Shown here: one piece after another, positions 17,817 through 26,163 of the stretch
Position numbering within the stretch: position 1 is the first letter of the stretch
Layout: each line of letters starts with the position of its first letter
NCBI RefSeq assembly: GCF_039822205.1
Contig: NZ_JBAGBW010000006.1
Coordinates: 20,998 to 84,997, forward strand
Length of the DNA: 64,000 nt
From: Thermodesulfobium sp. 4217-1
GTDB lineage: Bacteria; Thermodesulfobiota; Thermodesulfobiia; Thermodesulfobiales; Thermodesulfobiaceae
Direction of reading: 5' to 3'
Notes under the pieces: model-generated
Databases searched by the model: none
What the model was told of the DNA's origin: nothing
The model's input: only the letters and a program-made list of their open reading frames with translations
Made by a program: the position numbers and the translations under genes

Positions 17817-17839
17817 GATAAATGTCTACAAGTAAGACT

Positions 17840-18529
17840 CTACTTTACTGCGATATATATGGTGCTAACCCCCGCGCAAACCTTAGCTATATATACTTTT
17901 TTAAACCCTACACTCTTTAACAAAAGGGCAATCTTCTCAGGAGTCAAAAAAGCTCTAAGAGATTTCCCGAGATATTCATATTGTTCTTTGCAGCCTATTC
18001 TTTTCCCAAAAAATGGCAAAATTTTATCCATATAGAACCAAAATGGACCCTTAAGAATACTTGGTTCAGAAAGTTCAAGAAATCCAAAGACACCAGGTCC
18101 TTTTATTACTCTGTAGATCTCCTTAAAAGAGCTCTCTATATCCTCAAGATTTCTTACAGTATATGAAGATACGACTGCTCCAAAAGACTCGTTTTCAAAG
18201 GGCAGATCTTCAGCAAATGATTTTATAATTTCTATATTTTTTATATTATTTTTTATTATCTTGTGTTCCAGTTTTTTGAGCATATTATCGTTTATGTCAA
18301 GAGCTACTATTTTTTTCACTTCTGGATACTTCTTATTAATCAAAAAAACCAGATCGCCAGTACCGCTGCCTATATCAAGAACGTCTGAACCTTTACAAAA
18401 TTTAAACGTTTCTTTGATTAGCAAATTTTTCCAATCTCTATGCATGCCCAACGTCATAATATCGTTCATATGATCGTAGACATTTGATATTTTAGAAAAA
18501 GTTTCTAAAACCAATTCTTTTTTTGGCAA
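17840..18529 (-). CDS. ubiE: Demethylmenaquinone methyltransferase
   Basis: 229 aa, class I SAM-dependent methyltransferase of the UbiE/MenG family: FSKISNVYDHMNDIMTLGMHRDWK at the N-terminus, the SAM-binding DVLDIGSGTGDLVF, ALDINDNML and the VVSSYTVRNLED post-I motif. It methylates demethylmenaquinone in the last step of menaquinone synthesis. TTG 18529 overlaps the fabF stop region (TAAATTG), so the gene is coupled to the fatty-acid operon and is followed by its terminator. This links quinone and membrane lipid synthesis in one transcript. Confidence 0.9.
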   Translation of the reverse strand: MPKKELVLETFSKISNVYDHMNDIMTLGMHRDWKNLLIKETFKFCKGSDVLDIGSGTGDLVFLINKKYPEVKKIVALDINDNMLKKLEHKIIKNNIKNIEIIKSFAEDLPFENESFGAVVSSYTVRNLEDIESSFKEIYRVIKGPGVFGFLELSEPSILKGPFWFYMDKILPFFGKRIGCKEQYEYLGKSLRAFLTPEKIALLLKSVGFKKVYIAKVCAGVSTIYIAVK

Positions 18530-18530
18530 T

Positions 18531-19775
18531 TTAACCCCTAAACTTCTTAATTATCAAGCAAGCGTTGTGTCCGCCAAATCCAAAAGAATTGGATATAGCA
18601 TACTCGCACCTCTTCATCTCCTGGCTAAAGTTTGGCACAAGGTTTAAGCCTTCAGCTTCATCGCACGGATCATCAAGATTAATTGTAGGCGGGGCAATAT
18701 TTTCTCTCAGTGACATAACAGTAGCAACCATCTCAACTGCCCCCGCTGCGCCAAGCAAGTGACCTATCATAGATTTATTTGATGTAATAAACACATCCTT
18801 AGCATGCTCTTTGAAGACTCTCTTTATAGCCTTTAACTCGCCTTCATCACCAGCAGGAGTACTAGTCGCATGAGCGTTAACCAGATCTATCTCTTCATAT
18901 GAAATAGCTGCATCCTTCAAAGCCCTATTTATACATATATAAGCACCATCGCCCGAAGGATCTGGAGCTGCCATGTGATATGCGTCGCAGGAGGCACCAT
19001 AGCCCACAAGCTCAGCGTATATCTTAGCTCCTCTTTTCAAGGCGTGTTCCAACTCTTCTAATACGATTATGCCAGAACCCTCTCCCATCACAAAGCCATC
19101 TCTCGACTTATCAAAAGGTCTGCTTGCCAGCTCTGGCGTATCGTTTCTGCAGGTAGATAGCGCCCTCATTACACAAAAGCCGTTTATGGCCAAAGGAGTT
19201 ACGGCAGCCTCAGCTCCGCCACATAACATAATATCAGCATCTCCATAGGTAATGCTCCTAAAAGCCTCTCCTATTGCATGGTTACTCGATGCACAAGCAG
19301 ATACCGGCGAAAAATTTGGTCCTTTCAGTCCAAATTTAATGGCCACATAGCCAGACGCCATATTTACTATCATCATAGGAACCATAAATGGCGAACCCTT
19401 CATAGGACCTTTCTTATATAAAACTATAGCTTGCTCCTCCATAATGTCTATTCCGCCTATGCCAGACCCGATGCAAACTCCTACATTCAATTTATCATCA
19501 AAGTCTAAAAGGCCTGAATCCTCCATAGCTTTATGGGCAGCAGCAACTGCATATTGAACAAACTTCGATGTGCGACGAACATCTCTTCTATCCAGATAAT
19601 CTTCCGGGACAAAGTTTTTTACTCGTCCAGCAACCATAGATGGAAATTCCTGCTCAAAATCGTCGATCTTGACTATGCCGCTCTTGCTATTTCTTATCAT
19701 GTCCCAAAATATATCTACTTCGTTACCAAGCGGGGTTACGCACCCCATTCCAGTAATTACTACTCTTTTTTTCAT
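18531..19775 (-). CDS. fabF: 3-oxoacyl-ACP synthase II
   Basis: 414-aa condensing enzyme that elongates acyl-ACP with malonyl-ACP. The catalytic triad is visible: Cys161 in SACASSNHAIGEA, His in NAHATSTPAGD near residue 306, and His in NKSMIGHLLGAAGAVE near 343. Start MKKRVVITGMGCVTPLG is typical. It overlaps the fabK stop by 4 nt (ATGA-type coupling), and ubiE follows immediately. Confidence 0.96.
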   Translation of the reverse strand: MKKRVVITGMGCVTPLGNEVDIFWDMIRNSKSGIVKIDDFEQEFPSMVAGRVKNFVPEDYLDRRDVRRTSKFVQYAVAAAHKAMEDSGLLDFDDKLNVGVCIGSGIGGIDIMEEQAIVLYKKGPMKGSPFMVPMMIVNMASGYVAIKFGLKGPNFSPVSACASSNHAIGEAFRSITYGDADIMLCGGAEAAVTPLAINGFCVMRALSTCRNDTPELASRPFDKSRDGFVMGEGSGIIVLEELEHALKRGAKIYAELVGYGASCDAYHMAAPDPSGDGAYICINRALKDAAISYEEIDLVNAHATSTPAGDEGELKAIKRVFKEHAKDVFITSNKSMIGHLLGAAGAVEMVATVMSLRENIAPPTINLDDPCDEAEGLNLVPNFSQEMKRCEYAISNSFGFGGHNACLIIKKFRG

Positions 19776-20737
19776 GATAGCTCCTCCTCGGCCTCATGCA
19801 CAAAATTTTCTATAATTGTCTTCACGGGAAGTATGTCAGAATATCTAAAAACATTTGATCCGCTGAAGAAAAGCCCATTTTCATAGTCGCCAAGTCTTGC
19901 CGATTCCAGAGCTAATCTTATACAAAATGTTCTAGTGCACTTCTTTATGCAACCCTCACAGACCTCAGGCTTGGGGGCTCTGCCTTCAATGATCTTCCTT
20001 GATAATGGAGTCAGAATAGCCCTTCCAGGGAATCCCACCGAACTCATTATCTTTACAATATCCTCAGCTTTTGCTTCCAGTAAAACTTTTTTGAACACGG
20101 GGCTAACGTCACACTCTTCTGAAAGTGCGAACCTGGTCGCCACCTGAACTCCCTTAGCTCCCATCTTTAATGCTCTGGCCATTTCTTTGCCAGAATATAT
20201 GCCGCCTGCTACTATCAAAGGAACAGATATGACTTCGAGAATCTCAGGCATGATATCCCAGGTAGATCTGTCGGTACCCAGATGGCCTCCTGCATCTGCG
20301 CCTTCAAGTATTATCGCGGTTGCGCCCAATTTCTCAGCAAGTCTTGCCAGCTTTGCAGAAGAAACAATTGGCAGAATTGGAGTATTAGAATCTTTAGCCC
20401 ATTTATAAATATCTCTTGAAAACCCAGCACCAGTAGCTACAAAATCTATTCCCTCAGCAATCGCCGTTTTTACTACCCTCTCAAATTCACTGTAGGCATA
20501 CATTACGTTTATGCCGATAGCGCCATTGCCTTCTGAAATCTTTCTTGCTAATTTTATTTGGCTTGTTAGTTCTTCATCTTCCATTCCAGTCGCAGCAATA
20601 ATGCCGCCTGCACCCTCTCTTGCGACAGCTCCTGCCAGAGGTGCAGTAGAAACCCTAATAGCCATTCCCCCCTGCAAAATCGGCAGGGGGATAGTTATTT
20701 TCCCTATATTTAATGGTTTAAGAATACTGCTCTCCAA
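19772..20737 (-). CDS. fabK: FabK-type enoyl-ACP reductase (FMN, NPD superfamily)
   Basis: 321 aa. FMN-binding TIM barrel: PLPILQGGMAIRVSTAPLAGAVA, GADAGGHLG near residue 157 with the catalytic-region histidine, and GGIYSGKEMARALKMGAKGVQVATRF. Position between acpP and fabF supports enoyl-ACP reductase over 2-nitropropane dioxygenase, the other common label. A C-terminal cysteine cluster (CEGCIKKCTRTFC) is present; I recall similar clusters in clostridial members of the superfamily, and it may bind metal. Start is TTG 20737, with GGGAG about 10 nt upstream and an in-frame TGA just before it. An unexplained 214-nt gap separates it from acpP. Confidence 0.8.
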   Translation of the reverse strand: MESSILKPLNIGKITIPLPILQGGMAIRVSTAPLAGAVAREGAGGIIAATGMEDEELTSQIKLARKISEGNGAIGINVMYAYSEFERVVKTAIAEGIDFVATGAGFSRDIYKWAKDSNTPILPIVSSAKLARLAEKLGATAIILEGADAGGHLGTDRSTWDIMPEILEVISVPLIVAGGIYSGKEMARALKMGAKGVQVATRFALSEECDVSPVFKKVLLEAKAEDIVKIMSSVGFPGRAILTPLSRKIIEGRAPKPEVCEGCIKKCTRTFCIRLALESARLGDYENGLFFSGSNVFRYSDILPVKTIIENFVHEAEEELS

Positions 20738-20951
20738 ATTTCACTTACTCCCAAAGTAGTATTTTTGACCTCCTCCTCTCGCAAAAGCAAGAGGATCCCA
20801 TGTGAAAACCATATAACGCTACTCGCTCCTCCAATCGGCATCGCTTTCGCATTGGTTACTGCTTCTGGGTATACGCATATATATTTCTCATCAGCGTACT
20901 TTCCCGCAAGCATGCGATAGTGTCTACTTCTTTACTGAATCCTAAGAAGTC
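20738..20951 (-). other. Structured gap between acpP and fabK
   Basis: 214 nt inside an otherwise tight operon. On the minus strand it holds a 7-bp hairpin right after the acpP stop (ACTTCTT/AAGAAGT, arms 20944-20950 and 20926-20932), TACGC...GCGTA, CCAAT...ATTGG around a GC-GAAA-GC tetraloop, and an 8-bp hairpin with TTTT loop (20775-20794) next to AGGAGGAGG. It looks less AT-rich than other gaps here. A 67-codon frame crosses it, but without a ribosome site. No known riboswitch class is recognised. Could be an attenuator, a processing site setting AcpP:FabK ratio, or a small RNA. Confidence 0.4.
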
Positions 20952-21197
20952 TTATTCTCCTACCTTCTCATATAGGAATTTCACAGCATCTCCAACTGTC
21001 TTGATCTTCTCTACATCTTTATCTGGAATTTCAGCTCCAAATTCTTCCTCAAAAGCCATCACCATCTCAACTGTGTCTAAAGAGTCAGCTCCCAAATCAT
21101 CTACAAAGGAAGAGCCCATCTCTATAGTTCCCTCTTCTATTCCAAGCTGATTTGAAATAATTTTTTTTACTCTATCAAAGATTTCATTTTCACTCAT
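20952..21197 (-). CDS. acpP: Acyl carrier protein
   Basis: 81 aa, acidic. Ser39 in [20 protein letters not shown] is the 4'-phosphopantetheine attachment site. The frame is open from 21206, but the ATG at 21197 lies 8 nt after AAAGGAGG and gives [12 protein letters not shown], the normal ACP start. It carries growing acyl chains for the Fab enzymes encoded around it. The first hairpin of the structured gap begins 2 nt after its stop, which could stabilise the 3' end of an abundant acpP message. Confidence 0.96.
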   Translation of the reverse strand: MSENEIFDRVKKIISNQLGIEEGTIEMGSSFVDDLGADSLDTVEMVMAFEEEFGAEIPDKDVEKIKTVGDAVKFLYEKVGE

Positions 21198-21218
21198 TAA
21201 CTTCACCTCCTTTCAATT

Positions 21219-21956
21219 TCAAAACATACCGCCATTTACAGAAATAATCTGTCCAGTAACATAAGCTGCCGATCCAGCCAACCACAATGCAGCATCAGCC
21301 ACATCTTCAGGCAAGCCAAGTCTTCCCAATGCTATTGATGAGAGCAACTTATTTTTTATATCATCAGATAACCCGGAGGTCATATCTGTAACAATATAAC
21401 CAGGTGCAATAGAATTGACAAGTATCCCTCTTGAACCGAGCTCTTTTGCAAGTGACTTTGTCAAACCAAACAAGCCTGATTTTGATGCCGAATAGTTTGC
21501 CTGTCCTGGATTACCAATCTGACCAACGACCGATGAAATATTTATAATTCTTCCACTTTTTTGTTTTAACATTCTCTTTGCTGCTTCCTTTGAACACAAA
21601 AAGGCAGCTTTAAGATTTACATCCATCACATCATCCCACTGGGACTCTGTCATTCTCAATATCAAGGCATCTTTGGTTATGCCAGCATTGTTCACCAGTA
21701 TATCAATCCTGCCAGCAAAGCTATCTAGTTTTTCGAAAAGCGCTTTTACCTCGCTCTCCTTGTCCACTGCTGCCCTAAAAGTTTCCACGCTGCATCCCAT
21801 ACTGAGCAATTCATCTTTAAAATTGTTTGCAGCCTCATCGTTTGACGCATAGTTAATCAGGACTTTTGCGCCATTTACAGCAAAGGCCTTCGCAATTGCT
21901 CTGCCTATACCTCTGCTCGAACCAGTGACAAGAGCTACTTTACCATCTAATATCAT
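21219..21956 (-). CDS. fabG: 3-oxoacyl-ACP reductase
   Basis: 245-aa short-chain dehydrogenase reducing 3-ketoacyl-ACP with NADPH. Seen: VTGSSRGIGRAIAKAF cofactor loop, LVNNAGITKDALILRM, and the catalytic set Ser (NISSVVGQIGNPGQ), Tyr and Lys (YSASKSG). The frame extends upstream to 21998 inside fabD, but ATG 21956 (MILDGKVALVTG) sits directly after the fabD stop with GGAGAG upstream, so it is the chosen start. acpP begins 21 nt after its end. Confidence 0.96.
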   Translation of the reverse strand: MILDGKVALVTGSSRGIGRAIAKAFAVNGAKVLINYASNDEAANNFKDELLSMGCSVETFRAAVDKESEVKALFEKLDSFAGRIDILVNNAGITKDALILRMTESQWDDVMDVNLKAAFLCSKEAAKRMLKQKSGRIINISSVVGQIGNPGQANYSASKSGLFGLTKSLAKELGSRGILVNSIAPGYIVTDMTSGLSDDIKNKLLSSIALGRLGLPEDVADAALWLAGSAAYVTGQIISVNGGMF

Positions 21957-21958
21957 AT

Positions 21959-22849
21959 TCACTCTCCATCTAAAGCGCTGCATTCTAACTTTGTCCAACG
22001 CTTTAACATTGTTGATAGAACATTCTTTGGGCCAACCTCGACACAGCTCTCAAAACCATCGTTAACAATATTTTCAATAGTGGTTACCCATCTAACAGGG
22101 CTAATTATCTGCTTTGACAGTATATCGGGTATTGTTTTGGCATCAGTGTATGGACGGCCATCAACATTTTTATATACAGGCAAGCCAAAATCTCCAAATT
22201 CCAAACTGCCCAAAAAGTTTTTAAATTCTTTAGCAGCATCTTCCATAAGGGGTGAATGAAATGCGCCTTCCACCTTCAATCTTATAGCTTTCTTTATCTT
22301 AAAATTTTTATAATTTTCAAGAACCCAGTCAATAGCCTTGTTCTCGCCAGAAATTACTATTTGCTGATTAGAGTTTTCATTGGCAATCACACATATACCA
22401 AATCGCGAAGCCTCATTGCAAAGATCCTCAACCATCTCTTTATCGAATCCCAGAAGGGCTACCATACTTCCGCCCCGTCTTGCAGCACACTCTCCCATAA
22501 GACGGCCTCTAACAGCCACTATCCTCACTGCATCCTTAAAGGAAAGAACCCCTGCAACAACCAGAGCGCCATATTCTCCAAGACTGTGACCTGCAGAAGC
22601 GCCAAATTTAAGGTCTTTGTCTGCAATATCCTTCAAAAACCCCAGACTTGTAGAGATAATAGCTACCTGAGAAATATTGGTAGGCACAAGAGATTCTTCG
22701 GAGGTAGACATCAAGTCTATAACATAAGACAGATTTAACTCATCTAATATTTCTTTTATGAATTTCTGTGATTTTGCACTTAATTTTAAGTGCATATTCA
22801 TATATTGTGAACCCTGTCCTGGGAAAAGCAGCACTGTTTTACTGCTCAT
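21959..22849 (-). CDS. fabD: Malonyl-CoA:ACP transacylase
   Basis: 296 aa. LLFPGQGSQY near the N-terminus and the active-site Ser89 in GHSLGEYGAL; GAFHSPLM supplies the catalytic histidine. It loads malonyl units on ACP. Starts inside the fabH stop (4-nt overlap) and ends 2 nt before the fabG start, so translation is fully coupled. Confidence 0.95.
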   Translation of the reverse strand: MSSKTVLLFPGQGSQYMNMHLKLSAKSQKFIKEILDELNLSYVIDLMSTSEESLVPTNISQVAIISTSLGFLKDIADKDLKFGASAGHSLGEYGALVVAGVLSFKDAVRIVAVRGRLMGECAARRGGSMVALLGFDKEMVEDLCNEASRFGICVIANENSNQQIVISGENKAIDWVLENYKNFKIKKAIRLKVEGAFHSPLMEDAAKEFKNFLGSLEFGDFGLPVYKNVDGRPYTDAKTIPDILSKQIISPVRWVTTIENIVNDGFESCVEVGPKNVLSTMLKRWTKLECSALDGE

Positions 22850-23826
22850 AATGATATAAGTCCCGATCCGAAAGCAAACCCTGCTCCAAAGGCAGCAAGA
22901 ACTACTTTATCGCCTGTTTTAAGAACTCCTGATCTATATGCCTCATCAATGGCAATCGGTATAGACGCTGCAGATGTATTGCCAAAACGCTCTACATTTA
23001 CATAGAATTTGTCACCCTCCAATTTCAGGTGTTTTCTCACAGATTCTATTATTCTCTTATTTGCTTGATGAGGAACAATCTTCGATATGTCATCATAGCT
23101 TAGGTTTGACTCCTCAAGAACATTTTTTACAGATTGGACCATTGATCTTACTGCAAATTTGAAAACCTCTTGCCCATTCATCTCTATAATGGATAGCTTT
23201 TTTTGATTAGCGCTGCGTTGACCTGGATCTGTCGAGCCGCTGCCTGTTATCTTCAGGTGCTCTGCCCCGCTCCCATCGCTTCCCAAAAAAAACCACCATT
23301 CATTTCCTGGCATATTTTTTAAAATACACGCACCTGCTCCATCTCCAAACAATATTGCAGTTTTTCTATCCGACCAGTCGATAAAGCGTGTAAGAATGTC
23401 TGCTCCGATGACTGCCACACACTTGTAGGCTTTGCTCTGGATGAACTGTGCTCCTACACAAAGAGCATATACAAACCCAGAACAGGCTAAAGATAGGTCA
23501 AAAGCAGCAGCATTCTTTGCTCCAATTGCATCCTGCACTATACAGGAGGTAGCAGGAAAAAGCATATCGGGGGACGACGTGGCTACTATTATCAAATCAA
23601 TTTCATCAGGTTCAACCTTCGCCAATGACATTGCATTTTGCAAAGCTGAAATAGATAAATTAGATGTTTTTTCACCTCTGCATGCTACGTGCCTCTTAAT
23701 AATGCCAGTCCTATCCCTAATCCAGTCATCAGAGGTTGAGACCATACCCTCTAATTCAAGATTCGTAACGACGCCTTCAGGCACGCAGGAACCCCAGCCT
23801 GTTATTCCTACATCCTTAACTTTCAC
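22846..23826 (-). CDS. fabH: 3-oxoacyl-ACP synthase III
   Basis: 326 aa, initiates fatty-acid synthesis by condensing acetyl-CoA (or a branched primer) with malonyl-ACP. The triad is Cys115 in LSLACSGFVYAL, His in IVPHQANKRI near 247 and Asn in RFGNTSAASIPIA near 277. GTG start at 23826 overlaps plsX by 11 nt. Primer preference cannot be read with confidence. Confidence 0.95.
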   Translation of the reverse strand: MKVKDVGITGWGSCVPEGVVTNLELEGMVSTSDDWIRDRTGIIKRHVACRGEKTSNLSISALQNAMSLAKVEPDEIDLIIVATSSPDMLFPATSCIVQDAIGAKNAAAFDLSLACSGFVYALCVGAQFIQSKAYKCVAVIGADILTRFIDWSDRKTAILFGDGAGACILKNMPGNEWWFFLGSDGSGAEHLKITGSGSTDPGQRSANQKKLSIIEMNGQEVFKFAVRSMVQSVKNVLEESNLSYDDISKIVPHQANKRIIESVRKHLKLEGDKFYVNVERFGNTSAASIPIAIDEAYRSGVLKTGDKVVLAAFGAGFAFGSGLISL

Positions 23827-24811
23827 CTATAATTTTTACCTTTTCTATTAGATTTGTAGAACAAAGTTTTACCGTCTGCAATATAGCATTCTTAGCAGCC
23901 ACACGCCCACTTCTTCCATGGCCAATTAAAAAAACCTTTTTAACGCCCAAAAGAGGGGCGGCTCCATAATTTGAGTAGTCAACTCGCTTTATAAGCCTGG
24001 CAAGAGCAGGATATAGGAGCATCCCACCTAACCTTGTCATAAAACTCTGCCTTATGGCATCTCTCATTTCGTATCTTACGTAATCAGAAACGCCCTCAGT
24101 AGTTTTCAAAAAGATGTTTCCGATAAAGCCATCACAAACAAGCACGCTGCATTTCCCAAAAAATGCGTCCTTGCCTTCCATATTTCCAGTAAAATTAAGA
24201 TCGCTTTTGGAGAGCAGTTCATAAGACTCCTGTCTGAGCCTGTCACCCTTGCCCTTCTCTTCACCTACATTGAAAAGGCCTACGCTCGGGTTCTCAAAAC
24301 CAAGAAATTTCATATACACGCTGCCCATTCTTGCAAAGTCCAGAATATTTTTTGGTTTGACATCTACATTCGCCCCGGCATCTATCAGAAGAAAGCCACC
24401 TTGTTTTGAGGGCAAAAGCACGCCTATGGCAGGTCTCTCTATGCCTTTTAACCTGCCTACGCCAAGAGTTCCGGCTACCAAACAGCCGCCAGTACTCCCA
24501 AGAGATATGCAACCGCAGGCAAGGTCATCGTTTACCAGATCTACCAGCTTATGTAAGCTCGATCCCTTTTTATTCATCCATGCCTTGACAGGCTCATCAT
24601 CCATTTCAAATGTGCTATCACAGCATACTTCTTCTACCCTGCCAGAGGTTATAAAAGGAGATAAGATTTTGTCATATTTGTCAAATACTTCTTTGGTAGC
24701 GACAGCATAAGTAACAAAATCCGACCTCGCTTCCATCGCCAAAACGAGACCACGCACCGTCTCTTCTGGTGCTTTATCTCCACCTAAAAGGTCAAAGGCT
24801 ATAGAAATCAA
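23816..24811 (-). CDS. plsX: Phosphate acyltransferase
   Basis: 331 aa. PlsX makes acyl-phosphate from acyl-ACP for phosphatidic acid synthesis by PlsY. Family marks: IAFDLLGGDKAPEETVRGL at the start, SLGSTGGCLVAGTLGVGRLKGIERPAIG and GFIGNIFLKTTEGVSDY. TTG start at 24811 has only a weak upstream ribosome site. Order DUF177-rpmF-plsX-fabH is the widespread bacterial arrangement joining ribosome and lipid synthesis. Confidence 0.95.
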   Translation of the reverse strand: MISIAFDLLGGDKAPEETVRGLVLAMEARSDFVTYAVATKEVFDKYDKILSPFITSGRVEEVCCDSTFEMDDEPVKAWMNKKGSSLHKLVDLVNDDLACGCISLGSTGGCLVAGTLGVGRLKGIERPAIGVLLPSKQGGFLLIDAGANVDVKPKNILDFARMGSVYMKFLGFENPSVGLFNVGEEKGKGDRLRQESYELLSKSDLNFTGNMEGKDAFFGKCSVLVCDGFIGNIFLKTTEGVSDYVRYEMRDAIRQSFMTRLGGMLLYPALARLIKRVDYSNYGAAPLLGVKKVFLIGHGRSGRVAAKNAILQTVKLCSTNLIEKVKIIGES

Positions 24812-24835
24812 GTTGTTATTATTCTTGTCCTATAA

Positions 24836-25033
24836 TTATTCTTCCGCCTTTTCAGCTTTGGTCGTAAGAACGACCCTTCCTCTGTAAGTTCCGCATTTGG
24901 AACATGCTCTGTGCGCAAGAGTTGGGGCTCCACAATGAGGACAAGCAAGCATATTTGGCAATTCGCCTTCTATGATGAATGGCCTTCTCGTATTTTGACG
25001 CATTTTAGAACGACGCTTTTTTGGTACTCCCAC
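24836..25033 (-). CDS. rpmF: Ribosomal protein bL32
   Basis: 65 aa. GVPKKRRSKMRQNTRRPF at the N-terminus and a zinc-ribbon with two CxxC-type pairs (CPHCGAPTLAHRACSKCGTYRG), the cysteine-containing form of L32. GTG start 25033 gives the conserved VPKKR start although it overlaps the DUF177 gene by 29 nt. Confidence 0.95.
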   Translation of the reverse strand: MGVPKKRRSKMRQNTRRPFIIEGELPNMLACPHCGAPTLAHRACSKCGTYRGRVVLTTKAEKAEE

Positions 25034-25430
25034 TAATATTGACCTCCTTAATATCTTCTCTACAAAGAAAGCAAACTGGCTTCATTGGAAGCCACAACAA
25101 AAATTCCTGTCTTATTAGCTCCGAAAGATCGATCTCTTTGCCTTGAATTGCAAACTGGTCCTCGTTTGGCTTACCCTTTACAAATTCATCATTTAGATCA
25201 AACTCAATCTTTTGCTTAAACTTATTAAGACATATAGCACACTCCATCAAAAGCGTTCCCCTAACTTTGCCCTGTACCAATATTGCCTTTCCTACATTTG
25301 TAAGAGTTAAGTCAAAATCGATTGGCGAGCAAAATTCAAGAGAAGGCTCCTCGAACTGAGCAACTTCCTGAGTCTTAATTCTAACACTACTTCCGACGTC
25401 ATCAAGGATATGCGAGACATCTACTCTCAT
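25005..25430 (-). CDS. DUF177 (YceD-like) protein
   Basis: 141 aa. Typical partner of rpmF and plsX; homologues in other bacteria and plastids take part in 23S rRNA accumulation or processing. Central segment GTLLMECAICLNKFKQKIEFDLNDEF with CxxC, then a second CxxC near the C-terminus (CFLCRED), so it may bind zinc. First gene of the plsX-fab operon on this strand. Confidence 0.85.
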   Translation of the reverse strand: MRVDVSHILDDVGSSVRIKTQEVAQFEEPSLEFCSPIDFDLTLTNVGKAILVQGKVRGTLLMECAICLNKFKQKIEFDLNDEFVKGKPNEDQFAIQGKEIDLSELIRQEFLLWLPMKPVCFLCREDIKEVNISGSTKKASF

Positions 25431-25489
25431 CTAAAACCCTACCTTTCAAACGAAGCTATTATAAAAATCCTTTTGAAAATTGTCAAACA

Positions 25490-25939
25490 TCAAAAATCGA
25501 AATCTACAATATCTCCTATACAAACCTTGCCACTTTTGAGAACCTTGCAAAACACGCCCTCTTTTAACATCTGATTATGAGGTCTATTAAACTGCAAATA
25601 AGAAGATTTTTCAAGGTGATCCTTTGGACCCTTTCCAATCTCTACAATTTGCAATACAGCCTCTTTGCCAATCTTAAATTTTGTACCAACGCTCATATTA
25701 TAAACTTCAATTCCATCAATAGTAATATTATCAGCATAATCGCCAGGTTTCAAGTTTAGCTCTTTAGCGATACCCTTTGAATAAGTCGAAAGGCTCGATA
25801 CGCTAACCTGTCTCTGAGAAACGCCAGCATGCGCATCTCCCATAACGCCATAATTTTCAACAAGCTCTATGCACTCCACACTGTTTTTTGGAATGCCCCT
25901 ATCGTCCGACAGAGCACAGTTTACAATTTTGCCTTTCAA
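25490..25939 (-). CDS. MOSC-domain protein
   Basis: 149 aa, a stand-alone MOSC domain like those found beside molybdenum-cofactor genes, thought to handle activated sulfur or the cofactor. Seen: VENYGVMGDAHAGVSQRQVSVSS with the family GDAHAG motif, then LKPGDYADNITIDGIEVYNM and a C-terminal GVFCKVLKSGKVCIGD with the conserved cysteine. No Moco biosynthesis genes are adjacent. It is divergent from the Ste24-like protease across a 225-nt AT-rich gap. Confidence 0.85.
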   Translation of the reverse strand: MKGKIVNCALSDDRGIPKNSVECIELVENYGVMGDAHAGVSQRQVSVSSLSTYSKGIAKELNLKPGDYADNITIDGIEVYNMSVGTKFKIGKEAVLQIVEIGKGPKDHLEKSSYLQFNRPHNQMLKEGVFCKVLKSGKVCIGDIVDFDF

Positions 25940-26163
25940 GGGTTCCTCCTAAAAATAACTATTATAGCCATTCTAAGTTCTAAAATTAAAAATGCCCTTC
26001 TTAGCTCTTTCTTGCTTACAATTATTTATTTTTTATTCTACTACAAATTATTTATTTTTTCGAAAACTAAAATAATACAGAAATTATAAAATTTTAAGAC
26101 ACTGCGTGTTTATAATGTTAGTATAATTAATACGTTCGCAATATAATTTTAAAGGAGGTCACT

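Noticed and set aside
20840..20905. CTGATGAG followed later by GCGAAAGC in the acpP-fabK gap, resembling a hammerhead ribozyme core
   Set aside because: Stems I, II and III cannot be formed around these motifs in any of the three permutations, so the match is taken as chance.
20710..20913. 67-codon frame across the acpP-fabK gap
   Set aside because: No ribosome site, overlaps fabK in another frame, no recognisable protein; the region is better explained by RNA structure.
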